A DNA stretch of 64,000 nt. Source: Closterium sp. Naga37s-1 (Eukaryota; Streptophyta; Zygnematophyceae; Desmidiales; Closteriaceae). The first letter of the stretch is position 1; each line of letters opens with the position of its first letter. A model generated the notes under the pieces. That model was not told where the DNA came from. It worked only from the letters and a program-made list of their open reading frames with translations, and searched no databases. This document shows positions 41,043-51,800 of the stretch, in pieces. Where the stretch lies: contig CANJKZ010000783.1 in the NCBI GenBank assembly GCA_947471745.1, positions 694,501 to 758,500 on the forward strand, in the 5' to 3' direction. Both the position numbers and the translations under genes were made by a program.

Positions 41043-41607
41043 TCAAGGTCATTGCTGATGCCGCACGTGAGGAAGGATTTCTTAATCAGGTCGGCGGGCA
41101 CAGCCTTCCACGTGCGTGAAATCCACTTGAGCACCACCGCCGGAGGTGGTTTCTTGATGTTCTCTGCACCACAAGGAAGGGAGTGGGAAACACATTAGTT
41201 CACACGCAGGCAAACAATCACACGAAGGGGAGACGGGAGGACTTGTCGGCGCTCACCTGCAGGTGTCAGAGTGTTCATGCCGTCCTGCTTAAACCAGGTC
41301 TGGTATTGCTGGCAAACACTCGCTTTGAAGCTCTTGTTCACCGACACAACGAATGGCTGCAAGTCTGCCGTGCATTCCGCCGGGATGACCGCCGGCACGA
41401 TGTTGAGCGCCGCGAATCTCGCCTTGACTTCCACGATAGGAGTCGAGTACTAGCATGGCGCTCCGACTCTGCAGGCCGAATTTCGGTTTCTGGAATTGCA
41501 CCACGCCCTCATCGAGCCACTTGATGACGCCGGTAGCCTCCATCCACCCATTCGCTTGGCAGCGGACCACGACATCTGCACACAAGCAAGCGGAGGTTAG
41601 TTCCTTT

Positions 41608-41733
41608 TGTCAGAATAGTAGGCAGAAAGTTAGAAACAGAAATAGAGGTTTCACTAGCAGCAGATAGGATACATATAGCAAACCCTAATTTGGGCTGTAC
41701 TCACTATAGAGTACCCCACGTGTATTGGGCAAA
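41608..41733 (-). repeat. Solo or truncated copia LTR relic
   Basis: Begins TGTCAGAATAGTAG and shares ACTCACTATAGAGTACCCCA-type sequence with the TRIM-like LTR (1751-1938) in the same orientation, but lacks the TATTCTGACA end. It sits between the pogo relic and the next gene. Confidence 0.7.
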
Positions 41734-44700
41734 TGGTATCAGGGTCGCGTTGACGCAAATTTCACTCGCGGCTCCATTCAGTGCACCCGGTCCCGCCAAC
41801 TTAAGGATCCTACTCATCTGGTCAATCTGGTATGTCATTGTGTTATACGCGTTCGTGATGACAGCGAATATTTGCACCCGTGCTAACAAATAGCATGTTT
41901 TGTTTTCCAGGACGCGGCGTCATGGAAGGGCTCCTGCGGCAACCTCGCTTGTCCGTTCGCGTTCGGCAAGATCATTGCCCAGATGGACGAGGTGGCTGCC
42001 AATGGATCCGGGCCGCAATACTCGAGGCCTAATGCGAAGATTCTGAATGCATTGCGGCTGGAGGCGTTCCGCAAAGCTGAAGAGCTCGCGTTCAACATGA
42101 GCGTGGATATGACGCGTCCTAAGCGTGGCGATGAGGCAGATAGTAATGAAGTGGGATGGTGCAGAAGGTGGCAACGGGTTCGCAGGTCGCGGATCATGGT
42201 GTTCTCGCTCTCACTAGTGGCACAGGTGTCGCGAACCGAGGAGGTATACAGGAGGGGACGGTGGACCACCCGGCACCTGGGTCTGACCGCGTTGAAGACG
42301 ATGGGGCGGAGGATACCGTGGGTAAGGGTAAACCACTCGATGAGGCTGACCGCACTAGAGTGTGTGAGGGGGAAGAGTCGAGTGAGGAGGAGGCGGAGGC
42401 TCAAGAGATTGCAGCCATGCAGGCCCCAAAATTGGTTTTGGCCCACCCTGTCAAATCAGAGTTCCAGGGTGGGCCAACCCTGACTCCTAGGGTAAAAAAT
42501 TTCGTACCCTGATGAAAACAGGGTAAAAAAAAATCATACTCTGATTTTGTTTACAAGTCTATATTTAGAACGAATAAACAGGGTGCACTATTTGCTGGCA
42601 CCATTGCGCAACGTCCACCATATCCTCGCTACGAAAGACTCGGTATCAGTGTAACAGGATTAAAACACTGATGAAAGTCAGGGGAAACAATCTAAAGCTC
42701 GGATTTCATAAGGGTACAAAAAATCAAACTCTTTATGAGTCAGGGTAAGAAATCCGGGAGCCTGACTGGGTCAGGGTAACCCCAAAAAAAGCGGCCGCCA
42801 GTCAGGGCAATCAGGGTATTTTACCCTGACATTTTGGGGCCTGCAGCCATGGCTGCCAGGAGGCCCACAACCTCCGGGAAGAGCATCAAGCATCTTGCTC
42901 GGCACTTGGCCCCCGGAGCTGGAAGCGCGAGCCCCAGTGGTGAGTTCGGGGGCAAGAGTCCCGTTTGTGGTCCGTGGGACTTCTGATCCCTGTCCGCGTT
43001 GCCATCGCATAAGCTGGCCAAGGAGATCATGCAACTCGATTGCAAGCTTGCAGCACAGGTGGAACAGATCGCGTGGTTGAAGAACCGCCTGGAGTCTGGG
43101 GTAGGTGGTGTCGCGGTCGTGAGCTACGAGGAGCTCGCGTCCGCCATTGCTAAGGCGATTCTAGTCTTGGAGAAGGAGGCGAAGGCGATCGCGTTAGAGA
43201 GGGTTGCTCTTTGTGATGCGCGTAACCAAGAGGCATTGGTTCTGGGTCGAGTAGATGTGAGGTTGGGACAGCTGCAGGGGGTGGTGGTCGACTCCATGGA
43301 AACCGCTCAGAAGAAGCTGACAGACGAGGTTGCGTGGAAGATCGACAAAATGTTGACCGCGGTTTCCGCGACAGCAGAGCGGGCCATCACCACCAGCAGT
43401 ATCACAAACGCCCTGCACACACTCATCACCATCGTCTCCGGTAGCCCGCCGCCGCGCCCGGACACGGAAGAACCAGCTACGACGGAGAATGCCAAACCTG
43501 GAGATGCCGAGTATGGGAAGCGGGCGGCGGGTGCGAAGGCGGATAACCAGCAGGGGCCGAAGAGGCAGAGAGGTCCTCAGGCAGCGGCCACGGTATGCAA
43601 CCTGAGCGTGCAAGACCTGCTGAAGAAGAAGTGAGGCGTTGCATCGCGGGGTGCAGCACAACCTGCTCAACCGAGTTCGAGCTCGCGCTCGATCCCACCT
43701 GGAGAATCTGCGCCCAAACCACCAGGCCCTGCGCAGGCAACCGCGTCCTTGACGGCTGCAGGTGGTAAGGGCAAAAGGAAGGCGGGAGAGGAGGGACCGG
43801 CTACAGCGGGTTCGCAGCCTGCGAGGCGTGAGGTTCAGCCCACCGTGGCAGCCGCGACGGAGGTCAAGAACACCGCGATCGCACCAGCACATGCTGCCAC
43901 AACGACAGGAAAGCATGGGCACATTGCGAGCGCCTTTGCTGGTCCGAGCGCGGCTGCAATCGAACACAAGACAGAGGAACGCGGCAGGGGTGCCGAGAAG
44001 TTGCCGCCACCACCCGTGTACACCATCGACGAGGATGAGGCAGAAGACGAGCTGGAGAATCGCGTCAGCAGGTGGATTGGGCCGGTGGGCAACGGAGGAG
44101 GACAGGGTAGTGAGGCCGCGGTCGAGATTCATAGCGGCGGGGAGAGCGCGGACGAGCAAGATGGCGACACAGTGGGCGCGCCTAGTGGCGAAACAGGACA
44201 GGGTGTAATTGGCAGCAAGTGGAGGGGCTATGGCATCCGCGCTCCACCCAGGGGCGGACCAGGCTTGGGATCTGAACCGCATTTGGGGGGGAAGAAGCGG
44301 TGGCTTGGACACGGAGAGCTTGAAGACCTGCAGTAAACGGTTGTCGCGTTGATGCCGTATAACAAGAAGGTGGACCCCGGGCTGAACCCGAGCAACAAGC
44401 ACCTCCGAGCGTGGGCCGCGGACCTGTCTGCTGTCGCAGAGTTGCATACAGGCCTTCTCATCACGATGCACTACTGTAATCTCGAAGTCAGCAAGGACAA
44501 GTGAGCTATCGCGGTACCCTATGTCAAACCCCCATCACCAATTGCTTGCATATGTTTTTTTTCTTGGGGAGTTATCATGTTCTGTCCACTCCATTGCGTG
44601 GCAGGTGGCAACGCATGTTTCATGCCTATCGCGCGCTAACCGAGCCCGAAATGTACACTACCAATGAGATTGCATGGGCCGCAGTGGTAGGGAAAGAAGC

Positions 44701-45181
44701 TGCAACAGAGGAGCCGGATCTCGGCGCTGTGTAGCCGGCAGATTACGCAGGCGCGGTTGCATGTGCGATTGCCACGGTGTGGGAAGTGACTCGCGGTTCA
44801 AGCGTCACGGCTGCAGCAGATTCAGGACATTTGGTAGTGCGAGCTGCTGGTTGCTTTGGGGAACAGAGCCGTCTCTTCCCCGTAGTAACCGCGCACGTTA
44901 TCAATGCAGTGAGGAAGCGCAGTGTCCGCGAGCAAGCCGAGAACGAGGAACCAAAGATTGTCGTGGACCCGAAGATTGTCGCGACCTCGATTGTGTCTGG
45001 TGTCGTGAACGTGGTCGCTGGCCGGTCCCGTGACGTCAGGCACATCGAGATGTCCGCCCGCGAGACAGTGGACGTGCTCATCACCTGGTGCGACTGCTCG
45101 GTTGCAGGGAAGGTCGTGGAGTCCAAGGGTCTTTACCTTGCCCTGCCCAAGGATCGTCTGTCCGCAAAGAAGTGGACGTGA
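41734..45181 (+). pseudogene. Unrecognised multi-exon gene, disrupted (coiled-coil and Lys/Glu-rich protein)
   Basis: Exons can be traced at about 41734-41829 (ends LVNL|GTATGT) and 41911 onward (DAASWKGSCGNLACPFAF). After the MITE insertion at 42420 a frame resumes at about 42844-42950, then 43009-44500 and 44605-45181. The middle part is helical and coiled-coil-like (KLAKEIMQLDCKLAAQVEQ, DSMETAQKKLTDEVAWKID); the next is low-complexity and charged (ELENRVSRW, GKRKAGEEG); the end is globular (NPSNKHLRAWAADLSAVAEL, FHAYRALTEPEMYTTNEIAW). In-frame stops at 43632 (TGA), 44334 (TAA) and 44732 (TAG) interrupt one otherwise continuous reading. There is also a frame change near 42150. I do not recognise the family; a transposon-borne accessory gene or a host gene in decay are both possible. 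Confidence 0.5.
42420..42843. mobile_element. hAT-type MITE, 424 bp, 8-bp target duplication
   Basis: Ends CAGGCCCCAAAAT/ATTTTGGGGCCTG are perfect 13-bp inverted repeats flanked by CAGCCATG on both sides (42412-42419, 42844-42851). CAG-GG-like termini and an 8-bp duplication are hAT hallmarks. Inside, short CAGGGTAAA/TTTACCCTG motifs recur in both orientations. No coding capacity. It splits a codon run of the surrounding gene (EIAAM). Confidence 0.9.
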
Positions 45182-45688
45182 ATGCGTGTAGTATCACGTA
45201 GTTTGTGTGTAGCTTGTCCACCCTACTTGAGTTCTACTCGCGATGGATTATGCTGACCTTGCAGACCTGTGTGCAAGTGAGATTCTGTATGTGCGTGTTA
45301 GCATGATTTACTAGTGTTGGCATTTGAAAACATGTGCTATTGAACCCTAAATTATGGACTAGCACTAGCGGCTAACGCGACCAGGATGTCACACATTTAA
45401 GATCTCACACTCTAGTCATGGAGTATAAACGCGGTACACCCACAATTGCGGGTTTATGCACATATGTACCCACATATTGTTCGCGTTCGCGATCGTGAAT
45501 GATACAAGTCTGTTGCAAACGGTGGGTTAACACATGATACGTATCGTCAAACAGCGAATGCGATGTGCAGTATATGGTAGTTACGTGATAGTAACATTCG
45601 GAAGCAATCCTCGCGTTCGACACAAGGAAATCAGAACATGGCACTCATAGGTCTCAAAACAACACGAACAACCTAGGCACCAACCCTT
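45182..45688. other. AT-richer intergenic stretch
   Basis: No gene, RNA or repeat recognised. Confidence 0.5.
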
Positions 45689-46066
45689 TTATTCTAGTGG
45701 TGGCATCTGTGCATAGTACTGTGGCCACGCAACCATGAACTCAGACGCGGGAAGAGAGACATCGATAAGATGGTCGCGTACAAGCATCCATTTCACACGC
45801 AACTGCACCTCCGCTGCTGTCCCCTTTTTGAGCTGGCTCAGGTTCAAGTCAACACTCTTCTTCTTCAACGCGATCCCTTCTGATAAACCCGACATGCTTA
45901 CTTCCCCTAACACTTGGTCAAGCTTGTCGAGGACTACCGCAATGATGTCACCTTGCTCCACCCTGTGCGCGATGAAGTCCATCGCTCGCTTGACACGGTT
46001 TATCGCGTTCACGCCTCCTTCATCCTTTCCAATGAGCTCGGCCAATTGCGTAATTGCACCGTCCAA
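45689..46066 (-). pseudogene. Unrecognised coiled-coil ORF fragment
   Basis: A 125-codon frame (AITQLAELIGKDEGGVNAI ... VVLDKLDQVLGEVSMSG ... EVQLRVKWMLV) ending in TAG. Upstream on the minus strand a second frame (ERLESLLAQPIG, 46070-46110) looks like its continuation after a one-base frame change, and Ala/Pro-rich sequence continues to about 46340. There is no clear start codon. The style resembles the coiled-coil part of the gene at 41734-45181, but no similarity is obvious by eye. Confidence 0.35.
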
Positions 46067-46390
46067 TGGGCTGGGCTAGAAGCGACTCCAGCCTCTCCAA
46101 GATCAGCGGATGTGTCGACTTGTACAGCTTCTATCCGTCCGACGGTTTGGTGGCTTTGACCCATAGGAGTACGATCGCATTGCAAATGGTGTCGTCCCTA
46201 GTCGGCACTGCGGGTTTCTTTTTAGCAGGTGTTGGGACACTGGTTGACGCAGCCGCGACTGCAGGGTTGATTGCACCACATGAGGCCGTGGTCGGCTCTA
46301 GGCCGTTGAGGCTGAGTGTGACCAACATCGTCACCAAACTTAACTCAAGGGTGTGGGGTTGTAAATTTCAAACTTATCAACCACTCATCA

Positions 46391-46598
46391 ATGGCTCAAG
46401 ACATTAAGATGCCACCCAAGCCGTGCATTGCATGCACGGTAATCACAGGCTAAATTAATCTAACTTTCCACTCGCCATGCTAACACCAGCCTCATTTGAG
46501 TATATATTATTGCGTAATACATTTGGGCAGCTGAGAGTCTACTTCACAATTTAGCCTAGGCAGACTTGTTCGCCCAACCTGGGCACACAGGAAGGTAG
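46391..46598. other. Intergenic stretch
   Basis: Nothing recognised between the ORF fragment and the copia LTR. Confidence 0.5.
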
Positions 46599-47640
46599 TG
46601 TCAAACATTATATATGTTATTGTTGTGTAGGCTATAGCGGGTTAGCCTTTACGGGGTACATAATTCTAGGGTTTGCTACTTGTATCACCCAATGTTTATA
46701 GTTCAATCACTTGTTGATTCTGACATGGTATTAAGAGCGTAGGTCCTAGCCCTAGGACCGCTTACCTAAGGGCCCATCGTTCCGCTAGTTGCGCCCTCGT
46801 GCGCCTCCTCCTAATCGCGCCCTCGTGCGCCTCACGCCTAGTGCGCCCTCGAGCACCCCGCTTTTTCGGCCGCGTCGCCCGCTAGTCGCTCGCGCGGCCC
46901 GTTTTTGCCCGCGTAGCCCGCTAGCCGCCCGCGCGCGGCCCCTTTTCTGAGCGCGCGCCGACCCCTAGCCGCCCGTGCGACCGGCGCCGCCCACGAGCAG
47001 CCCCTAGCCGCCCGTCGACCGCCGCCTAGAGCGTCGCAGCCACGCCCGTAGGCCGCCGCGACGCCCTCTCTAGGCCGCCGCCCGCGCGCTCGTCAGGCCC
47101 ACGCGCAGCCACGGCCCGCCCGCTACAGCCGCCCACGCGCACGCCCCCAGTCGCGCACCGCCGCGTAGCCCAGCCCGAGCCGAGCCGCGCCGCCCGAACT
47201 CGTTGCGCCACTCCCGTGGACCCGCGCGTCGCCCTGCGCCCCCCCCCCTCCCCGCACACCTGAGTTCGCTTACCGCACACCCGAGTTCGCTTCCCGCACA
47301 CTTGTGCACGCTTCCCGCACACCTGAGCTCGCTTACCGCCCGAACCGAGCCGCGCCGCCCTACTGTGCCCCACCTGCAGCGACTCCTATTCCTATTCCTA
47401 CCGTACTACTGCTTCAACTACTACTGCTACTACTGCTACTGTTCCTACTGCCACTATGGCCACTCCCTCTATTCTCACCGCCGGACCAAGCAAGCGACCT
47501 CATGGGTGATGAGTACCTCTCAAAGTATGGCTGCATGTAGTATTCCATGCCAACGGTCCAGTATTGAATGGTTTATCCTAAAAGAGATCCCACAACTCAC
47601 TGTCTCCCATGCCATGCAGGTCCTCGAGCAACAATAGGTA
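46599..47640 (+). mobile_element. Copia element 2: left LTR and leader only
   Basis: LTR 46599-46725 (TGTCAAACAT to GATTCTGACA) is followed at once by the primer site TGGTATTAAGAGC. The GC-rich leader (46750-47370) includes repeats of CGCACACCTGAGTTCGCTT type, shared with the TRIM-like element. A Gag-like start follows near 47456 (MATPSILTAGPSKRPHG then a stop). No protease, integrase or polymerase and no matching right LTR were found, so the 3' part is deleted. Confidence 0.8.
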
Positions 47641-48423
47641 CCAATGAGCGTGCTGACTTGCCCTTCTCTTTCACTCGGTCGACCTATTAGAGTCGTATGA
47701 ACTAGACGGCGAAGGGATGTCGTCTTCGAAAACATTGGGTTACAGCAAGCCGCCGGCCAACCTGGCGACCATGTCCATGAAAATAGAGTAGTATAAAGTG
47801 ATCCATGCGATCAGCAATCACATCAGAAAAGGCATGGCACAAGGCTCTGCCACAGTTTATATGTGATGACACGACACGGCTTCACTCGTACAAAATCTAG
47901 AAATGGAAAAACCTATCACAGCGCAATACTAAATTGACATGATGATATTAGTACTGCATCGATGCCGCGTGAACCCACTGAATGATGTCATTGTGAAAGT
48001 TGGCGGGATCGTAAAAACATCGTTCACACCTCAAAATTTGCCTTGATGCATGCACCATGTGGGAGTCTTTCCTTCATTCCCCAATCGCTCGAACACATAC
48101 TTTGCATTGTAACGAAGGGCCATCATTGAGATCAAAAGGAACTCTGCGGCTGGTGGATTGGGATTCTATCATCCGATGCGCTCGCAAATGGGCAGGTGCA
48201 CTATTTGCGGAATTGTACAATTTGACCGTCTCGAGGTCAGCACGTGACTAGACATGTCAATTGTGCAATTCCGCACTGGCATTTGTGCAAAACCGCCACT
48301 CCACCTTCACTGGCACAAGTCACAACAAAGGGGGTGTGAAATTGGTGGTATTGAATTTGGCGAGGACTGTGTGTACAAGGCTTCTGTAAGAGGTCCCATG
48401 AGTCCTGTATATAGGTAAATTAT
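47641..48423. other. Unassigned region between copia fragments
   Basis: No convincing gene or repeat. It may contain decayed copia gag sequence, but no motif is recognisable. Confidence 0.4.
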
Positions 48424-48556
48424 TGTTAGAATAAGCAGGCAGGAATGATTGTATTGAGAAGGAAGGGCAGTACAAGTAGTCCTAACCCTAGAGTGTTGTA
48501 CCTTTTGTAGGCTAACCCACTATAGCCTAGAGATAACACAAACATACAATTTGACA
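48424..48556 (-). repeat. 3' LTR of copia element 3
   Basis: 133 bp. It shares blocks such as GGCTATAGTGGGTTAGCCTA with the LTR of copia 2 and, more distantly, copia 1; no partner LTR was found in the window. Confidence 0.85.
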
Positions 48557-48802
48557 CACCCCCATAGGCAAAGTGGGAGATAGCAAACACAACAGATGGT
48601 CACAAGACTAGTCAAGCAGGAGAACAAAGCAAAGCAAAGCTCAGGGTGGATCTCAAGGACACCACACAATCTGAGCACAAGCAAGCGGCGACAAGGCCAG
48701 TTCACATGCAGAGTTATAATAGCATGACAGTACACTGATCACAACCTAGCAAGAGTAAACATGAAGGCATAAATATATATATCAGTGTACAACAAGAGCA
48801 AG

Positions 48803-51800
48803 TCAAGCAACCAGCAGGTGAGGCACAGTGGGGACAAGCCCAAGAGCAGCGCAGAAACGCTGATGATCACCAGACCCAAGGGCCTTGGTGAAGACATCAG
48901 CAGTGTTGGCCCGAGGCCATGTAAGCAAGGCACAGCTGACCACGCTGCTGCAGCTCAGCTTCATTGTGTGCTCCGATCTCTGCTCGTGACACAAGGCAAG
49001 CATTGCCTTGTTGTCGAGGTACAGAACTGGAGGAGAACGAGGCCGCTCCCCCAAGTCGGTCAGCAGGTAGGTCAGCCAGTGTAGCTCCTGTGCAGCCATG
49101 GCCCCAGCATAGATCTCGGCCTCGCAGCTGGAGCCAAGCACAAAAGAAGAACGAGTGGACATCCATGAGACAGAACCAGAGCCAAGACTAAAGGTGTAAC
49201 CCTATGACGAACGCTGAGTCGCCTGGTCGTCAGCCCAAGAAGCGTCAGAGTGTCCTGTGAGTACCACTGAACCCCGTCCTCCAAGCACGAGCCCCATGCC
49301 CGATGTACTACACAAGTAACGCAGTACCCTCTTCGCAGCATCCTAGTGCACCTTTCGGTGTCTACCAGGAGCCACGTAGCGAGCCAGAAGGCTGAGAAGG
49401 TGCGCGAGTTCAGGTCGTGTGCACGTCATCAGGTACATGAGGCAACCCACAAGCTCTGGATACGGACCACTCGGCTCTATGGACTTGTCCGAAGGTGGAG
49501 CTGAGAGCGAGTGGCCGGTAGACAGAGGAGTGGGAAGTGGCGAGGAGAACTGGAAGCTGAAACGATGAAGGACCTGGTGTACCATGTGTGACTAAGTCAG
49601 GGTGATGGTGCGCCGTGCTCTGTCTCGGGTGATCTGCAAGCCAAGATAGCTCCGCAGCTCACCCAGGTCAGTGCAGGTGTGTCTCTCCTGCAGCTCTGCC
49701 TTCACTAGGGCCAGTGCCTTAGTGTCAGCAGTAGCAAAAGCCAAGTCGTCGACGTATGTAGAACGGTGGCAAAGTAGTGTCGGTGCGTAGAAACAGCAAT
49801 GGGTCAGCAGTCGAAGGAGCAAACCCAAGAGCCGCAAGTGTCGTCCTCAGTGTGTCATGCCACTCGCGGGGCGCCTGACGCAGGCTGTATACTGGTTGCC
49901 GTAGGCTCCACTGGGTACCCATAGGAAACGACCCAGTGAAGCCCTCTGGGTGGCGCAACCAGATGGCCTCGTGAAGGCTACCCTGCAAGAAAGCTATCGA
50001 GAAGTCGAGGGAGTGCAGCTCGTAGTCACGCTGAGCTGCAACGTGTAGTAGCACCCGAAGGGTGGTCATCATGGGGGTGGGGGAGAAGGTCTGAAAGAAG
50101 TCGACCCCCGTACGCTGACTGAAGCCTCGTGCAACGTAACGTGCCTTGAAGGCAGGCGGAGAACCCGGCGGCCGCTTCACCCTGAAAATCCACATGCCAC
50201 TGACGATGTTCGCCCCAGGTGGGGGAACTTCGTCGATGTAGGTGCCTGTGGCTTCCAGGAAGCCATCTCTGCGTCCATGGCTGACTGCCACTGAGAGGAG
50301 TACTCACCCGAGATCACCTCTAAGTAAGACCGCGGGGTGGGGATGTCAAGTGCATCCGGGTCTCCCTCAGGGGCAAGCAGCATGGTCGCGAGATGGGGTG
50401 CAACGGCCGCAAGACACTCCAGCTCCTCCTGTCTGTCCTCAAGAACGTCAGAGCGAAGGGCAGTACAGCGAAGGACAGTCTCACCCCCGAAGGACGGAGG
50501 ATAGGCAGGGACAGGGTCAACAACAAGACTCGCAAGGTAGTCTAGGCGGTACACAACAGCAAAGTCAACGAGCTCAGCGACTAAAGCAGACGCAGTAGTA
50601 GACAAGAACGAAGGGTCAGTCACCACCGTAGCCAGAAACCGAGTAACAGTCGGACTGGACGCATGAGCAAGGTCAGACAAAGGGTCAGCAACGTCAGGAA
50701 GAGAGGACGCAGGAGGTAACGGCAGGACAACATGCTGTGGAATAGAGGAAGGACGGAGTGTCATATCGTGAGTGCCTGGGACAGCCCGAGCCTGAGGATG
50801 ATGCACACGACGCACACGAGTACGGACAGCGGCACTAGGCTCGGGCTCAAGGTCAAAGCTAGACTCAGGCTTTCGACGCTCAGGGGTGGTAGCACGAGTC
50901 TCAGGCTCTCGACGCTCAGACATGGACTGTGTCACCGCAGTGTAAGGAGCTAGAGCAGGCAGTGGGGAGTGTGGTAGGAGCGGCGGCTGAGACTGGTCTA
51001 CCGGTGGAAACAATAACAGAGGAGTAGTACCTGCCACTGGGAAGTCAGTAGCACCTGGTGGAAGACTGAGAAGGTGGCGAAGAGCACCAGCAGCTCCCGT
51101 ACCTCCAGCACGAGCAGCTCCTCCAGTACCCCCAGCAGCACCTCCAGCACCAGTAGCACCTGTGCCTCCAGCACCTCCAGTGCCTCTAGCTCCAGCTCCT
51201 CCAGTACTAGTAGTGCCTCCAGTACCTCCAGTGCCAGCAGCTCCAGTAGCACCTCCAGCACCTCCAGCACCAGTAGCACCAGCACTTCCAGGGACAGTAG
51301 CTCCAGAAGCACCTCCAGCACAAGCAGCACCACCAGCTCCAGTACCTCTAGTATGAGCACCTCCAGGACCAGCAGCTCCCGCAGCTCTAGCACCAGTAGT
51401 ACCAGCACCTCTAGTGCCAGCAGCTCCAGTACCCCCAGCACCTCCAGGAACAGTAGTACCTCCAGCACCAGCAGCTCCAGTACCTCCAGCTCCAGTACCT
51501 CCAGCACCGGCAGCACCTCCAGTACTAGCAGCTCCAGGACCTCCAGCTCCAGGACCTCCAGCTCCAGGACCTCCAGCACCAGTAGCAGCTCCAATACCTC
51601 TAGCACCAGCAGCACCTCCAGCACCTCTAGGCCTAGTAGCTCCAGTACCTACAGCACCAGTAGCACCTCCAGTTTCTAGTACGAACAGTAGTACCTTGAG
51701 GCCTAGCAACTCCAATACTAGCAGCTCCAAGACCTCCAGCTCCAGGACCTCCAGCACCACCAGCAGCTCCAGTACCTCCAGCACCAGCAGCACCTCCAGC

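Larger units (their letters stand above)
35126..41575 (-). pseudogene. Pogo/Tigger-like DDE transposase, 5'-truncated and split by a copia insertion
   Basis: Two exons remain on the minus strand: 41257-41575, then 41043-41163 joined across the copia element to 35126-35275. Family signatures seen: NGWMEATGVIKWLDEG, MLVLDSY (second catalytic Asp), VIPAECTADLQPFVVSVNK, IKKSFLTCGISNDLD and an acidic tail ending DEEEEQA then TAA. In working relatives the LQPLDVSVNK block carries the third catalytic Asp; here it is Val. A deletion just after LDSYR shifts the frame. The DNA-binding half and first Asp are missing; upstream sequence is replaced by an LTR relic. The copia target-site copies TCAAG (35271-35275, 41043-41047) fall inside the codons for DLD-G. 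Confidence 0.82.
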
